Positions 62,300 through 64,000 of a stretch of 64,000 nucleotides of DNA are shown here, in pieces (within the stretch, counting starts at the first letter, position 1; the number at the start of each line of letters is the position of its first letter). The notes beneath the pieces are model-generated. The model saw only the letters and a program-made list of their open reading frames with translations, was not told the origin of the DNA and searched no databases. The stretch is from Pseudonocardia sp. 73-21 (GTDB lineage: Bacteria; Actinomycetota; Actinomycetes; Mycobacteriales; Pseudonocardiaceae), in assembly GCF_001899645.1 (NCBI RefSeq), contig NZ_MKVV01000040.1, forward strand, positions 30,804-94,803, read 5' to 3'. Position numbers and translations under genes: made by a program.

Positions 62300-62851
62300 T
62301 CAGCTGATGGGTGTTCCCGCCCGCGTCGAGGGTCCCCGCCCACTTCGCGGTGCCGGAATGCGGACCAGTGGCCCCAGCGGGGCAGCCGACCGTCGAACAG
62401 TCGACGGCCACTCCTGGTCGGAGCGCTCTGACGGCGGGGAGGTGTCGGCCAGGTCGGGGCTCAGCACCGCGACCAGCGCGTCGGCGGTGGAAGGTACGCC
62501 ACCAGGACGATGGAGCAGACCGGCGGCCCAGCCCGGCACGAGCTCCGCCCGGGCCTGCAGTCCGGTCAGGTGCAGCTCGATGTCCGCCTGTGCCGCGGCG
62601 TACTGCGCATGTCGCAGTACCGACAGACCCCCGGCGCCGTAGGTACCGACCTCGGCGAGATCCACGATCAGATGCAGACGCCGATCCACGGTCTCGACCC
62701 GATCGGTGCGGGCGAGCTCCAGGAGATGATCGAGCCGGGAGTCGAGCAACCGGGCCAACCGGGGTGCGGTGGCCCGGTTGAGCTCACCGGCGACGCGGAC
62801 CACCACAGCCCCGGGGACAGCGTCCTCCGCGCCCAACCTCAGCCCCTGCAC
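62300..62851 (-). CDS. STAS-domain protein with long C-terminal tail
   Basis: 183 residues from the GTG at 62851, preceded by GGGAGG at proper spacing; longer starts lack this. The STAS core is AVVVRVAGELNRATAPRLAR, LHLIVDLAEVGTYGAGGLSV, LRHAQYAAAQADIELHLTG. The DSSG Ser is replaced by TYGAGG, so classical phosphorylation is doubtful. The C-terminal 60 residues are Pro/Ser/Arg-rich and probably unfolded. The region 62031-62299 downstream holds no recognisable gene. Confidence 0.68.
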   Translation of the reverse strand: MQGLRLGAEDAVPGAVVVRVAGELNRATAPRLARLLDSRLDHLLELARTDRVETVDRRLHLIVDLAEVGTYGAGGLSVLRHAQYAAAQADIELHLTGLQARAELVPGWAAGLLHRPGGVPSTADALVAVLSPDLADTSPPSERSDQEWPSTVRRSAAPLGPLVRIPAPRSGRGPSTRAGTPIS

Positions 62852-62998
62852 AGATACCTCCCTCACGCCGCCGCCGCGCACGCCCGGCGCTTCGCCGAGC
62901 ACCGGGTCCGTAGCCCGGCCCGTCGCCTGCTCCTGGTCGGAGGTCGTCAGGATCGGCTCCTGGCGAGCTGCTTGCCACTCCGTTCAGCTCTAGCACCA

Positions 62999-63023
62999 TG
63001 CAACGTTCAGCGCAACCGTTGCG
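62999..63023. promoter_or_regulatory. CGCAA-N3-TTGCG inverted repeat upstream of the STAS gene
   Basis: CGCAA (63011-63015) and TTGCG (63019-63023) form a perfect 5-bp inverted repeat with the spacer CCG. TGCAA lies at 62999-63003. It resembles the inner part of the other island operators but lacks the 17-bp partner, so it counts as a partial site. Confidence 0.4.
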
Positions 63024-63135
63024 GTCGGTCACCACGCCCAGACCTCCGGCCGGCGGGCTTGGCCGGTCCGGCGATCTCCGGGTCGCTCCGGGTCATCCGA
63101 CGATGCGCACTCGCTCGAATTCCCACCGAAACCAG

Positions 63136-63174
63136 ATGCGCTAACGCATCCATTGCACTATTGTGACCGCTGCG
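63136..63174 (+). promoter_or_regulatory. Three 17-bp-spaced cores upstream of qcrB-like gene
   Basis: ATGCG (63136-63140), TTGCA (63153-63157) and CTGCG (63170-63174) repeat with an exact 17-bp period. The first also forms the palindrome GATGCG-CTAA-CGCATC (63135-63150). They lie 245-283 bp upstream of the cytochrome b start. No gene is seen in 62852-63418 otherwise. Confidence 0.5.
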
Positions 63175-63418
63175 CGGGAGATGGTTTCGGTGTACCCCTC
63201 CCCGCGGCCGGCGAGATGCGGACGACCGGGAGACGCCATGTCTGGTGAATCGGTGCGGGTGTGGCGCGGGGCGGCCGAACACCGGACTCGACCGTGACCG
63301 GCCAGCTGCTGTCGGCGGGTGCGAGCCGGGCAGCCGGCACGGTCAGCGGCAGCAGTCGCGCGCAGGGTGGCCGCGGGCTGCCCGCGCGTCGTGCGCCGCG
63401 GCACGGTCAGGCGACAGC

Positions 63419-64000
63419 ATGAGTGCGATCACCACACCCACCAGCACCGGCGGGGGTGCCGCAGCCAGGGCCGGTCAGGTTCTCGACGAGCTGGACCAGC
63501 GCTACCACCCCGCCGCGGGGCTGCGGAAGCAGTTCAACAAGGTCTTCCCGACGCACTGGTCGTTCATGCTCGGCGAGGTCGCCCTGTACTGCTTCATCGT
63601 ACTGCTGCTGTCGGGCACGTACCTGGGGCTGTACTTCGACCCGTCGATGGCCGATGTGACCTACAACGGGGCGTTCACCAACCTGCGCGGCGAGAACATG
63701 AGCGTCGCGTACCGCAGCGCCTTGGATCTGTCGTTCGCGGTACGTGGCGGGTTGTTCGTCCGTCAGGTGCACCACTGGGCGGCGCTGCTGTTCCTTGCGG
63801 CGATGTTCGCGCACATGTTCCGCACGTTCTTCACCGGCGCGTTCCGCAAACCCCGTGAGGCCAACTGGATCATCGGGCTGGTGCTCGTCTTCATCGGCAC
63901 CTTCGAGGGCTTCAGCGGTTACTCGTTGCCCGATGACCTGCTCTCCGGCACCGGGCTGCGGATCGCGTCGGGGATCACCCTGTCGGTACCGGTGATCGGC
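63419..64000 (+). CDS. qcrB: Cytochrome bc1 complex cytochrome b subunit, N-terminal part (cut by window edge)
   Basis: 194 residues are visible. They match the actinobacterial QcrB start: [20 protein letters not shown], then [38 protein letters not shown] with paired heme His residues, and [17 protein letters not shown] followed by [16 protein letters not shown]. It forms the quinol-oxidising core of the bc1 complex. The usual qcrC/qcrA genes are not upstream, which suggests an extra copy in the accessory island rather than the main respiratory operon. Confidence 0.9.
   Translation, partial: MSAITTPTSTGGGAAARAGQVLDELDQRYHPAAGLRKQFNKVFPTHWSFMLGEVALYCFIVLLLSGTYLGLYFDPSMADVTYNGAFTNLRGENMSVAYRSALDLSFAVRGGLFVRQVHHWAALLFLAAMFAHMFRTFFTGAFRKPREANWIIGLVLVFIGTFEGFSGYSLPDDLLSGTGLRIASGITLSVPVIG

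Overview
The window is very G+C-rich, uses many GTG starts and 4-nt start/stop overlaps, and carries actinobacterial families (DUF3040-like and DUF6328-like proteins, an actinobacterial cytochrome b of the bc1 complex, SpoIIE/RsbW-type phosphatase and kinase modules). This fits an actinomycete, most likely a Pseudonocardia-like member of the Pseudonocardiales. That assignment comes from gene content and style, not from a search.
1-14.9 kb: phenylacetate catabolism. A thiolase start (minus) diverges from paaG-paaR, followed by paaABCDE with overlapping genes. Two near-identical operator-like sites (146-162 and 1756-1772) mark the PaaR-type control points. Facing this is a minus-strand cluster of a ThDP-dependent decarboxylase-like enzyme, a phenylacetate-CoA-ligase-family enzyme, an aldehyde dehydrogenase, a two-subunit GMC oxidoreductase and a glyoxalase-fold protein, with a divergent GntR/FCD regulator. 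Together they look like a peripheral route that turns aromatic alcohols, aldehydes or 2-oxo acids into acyl-CoAs for the Paa ring epoxidase.
15-24.5 kb: an uncharacterised two-gene module (15514-18209), then a strip rich in decaying fragments (alcohol dehydrogenase, TPR protein, rhodanese, TupA-like ATP-grasp, alpha/beta hydrolase, sugar isomerase) among small genes.
24.6-32.2 kb: a four-gene stress-signalling module. It has a 1615-residue hybrid histidine kinase fused to a SpoIIE-type phosphatase and an RsbW-like ATPase, then a GAF-PP2C phosphatase, a STAS antagonist and a stand-alone RsbW-like ATPase.
32.3-41.9 kb: a complete selenocysteine locus: formate dehydrogenase with an in-frame UGA and a SECIS-like hairpin, its Fe-S and NrfD-type membrane subunits, tRNA-Sec, selB, selA, and a selD that itself contains an in-frame UGA.
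42-64 kb: an accessory island. An acetate-transporter-family gene and a broken second formate dehydrogenase are followed by a tightly packed run of 13 minus-strand genes (61275 down to 47443). The run encodes a PoxB-like enzyme, an enolase-superfamily enzyme, a STAS protein, two membrane proteins, a GMC dehydrogenase pair, an HtrA-like lipoprotein, a cytochrome b561/sulfite-oxidase-fold fusion, a GH15 glucosidase, an aldose 1-epimerase, an SDR and a small membrane protein. A MarR gene diverges from it. At the edge begins a qcrB-type cytochrome b. Direct repeats of YTGCG spaced exactly 17 bp recur upstream of the transporter, a DUF3040-like gene, the 13-gene run/marR and qcrB. This suggests a previously undescribed regulon for direct sugar/pyruvate oxidation feeding the respiratory chain.
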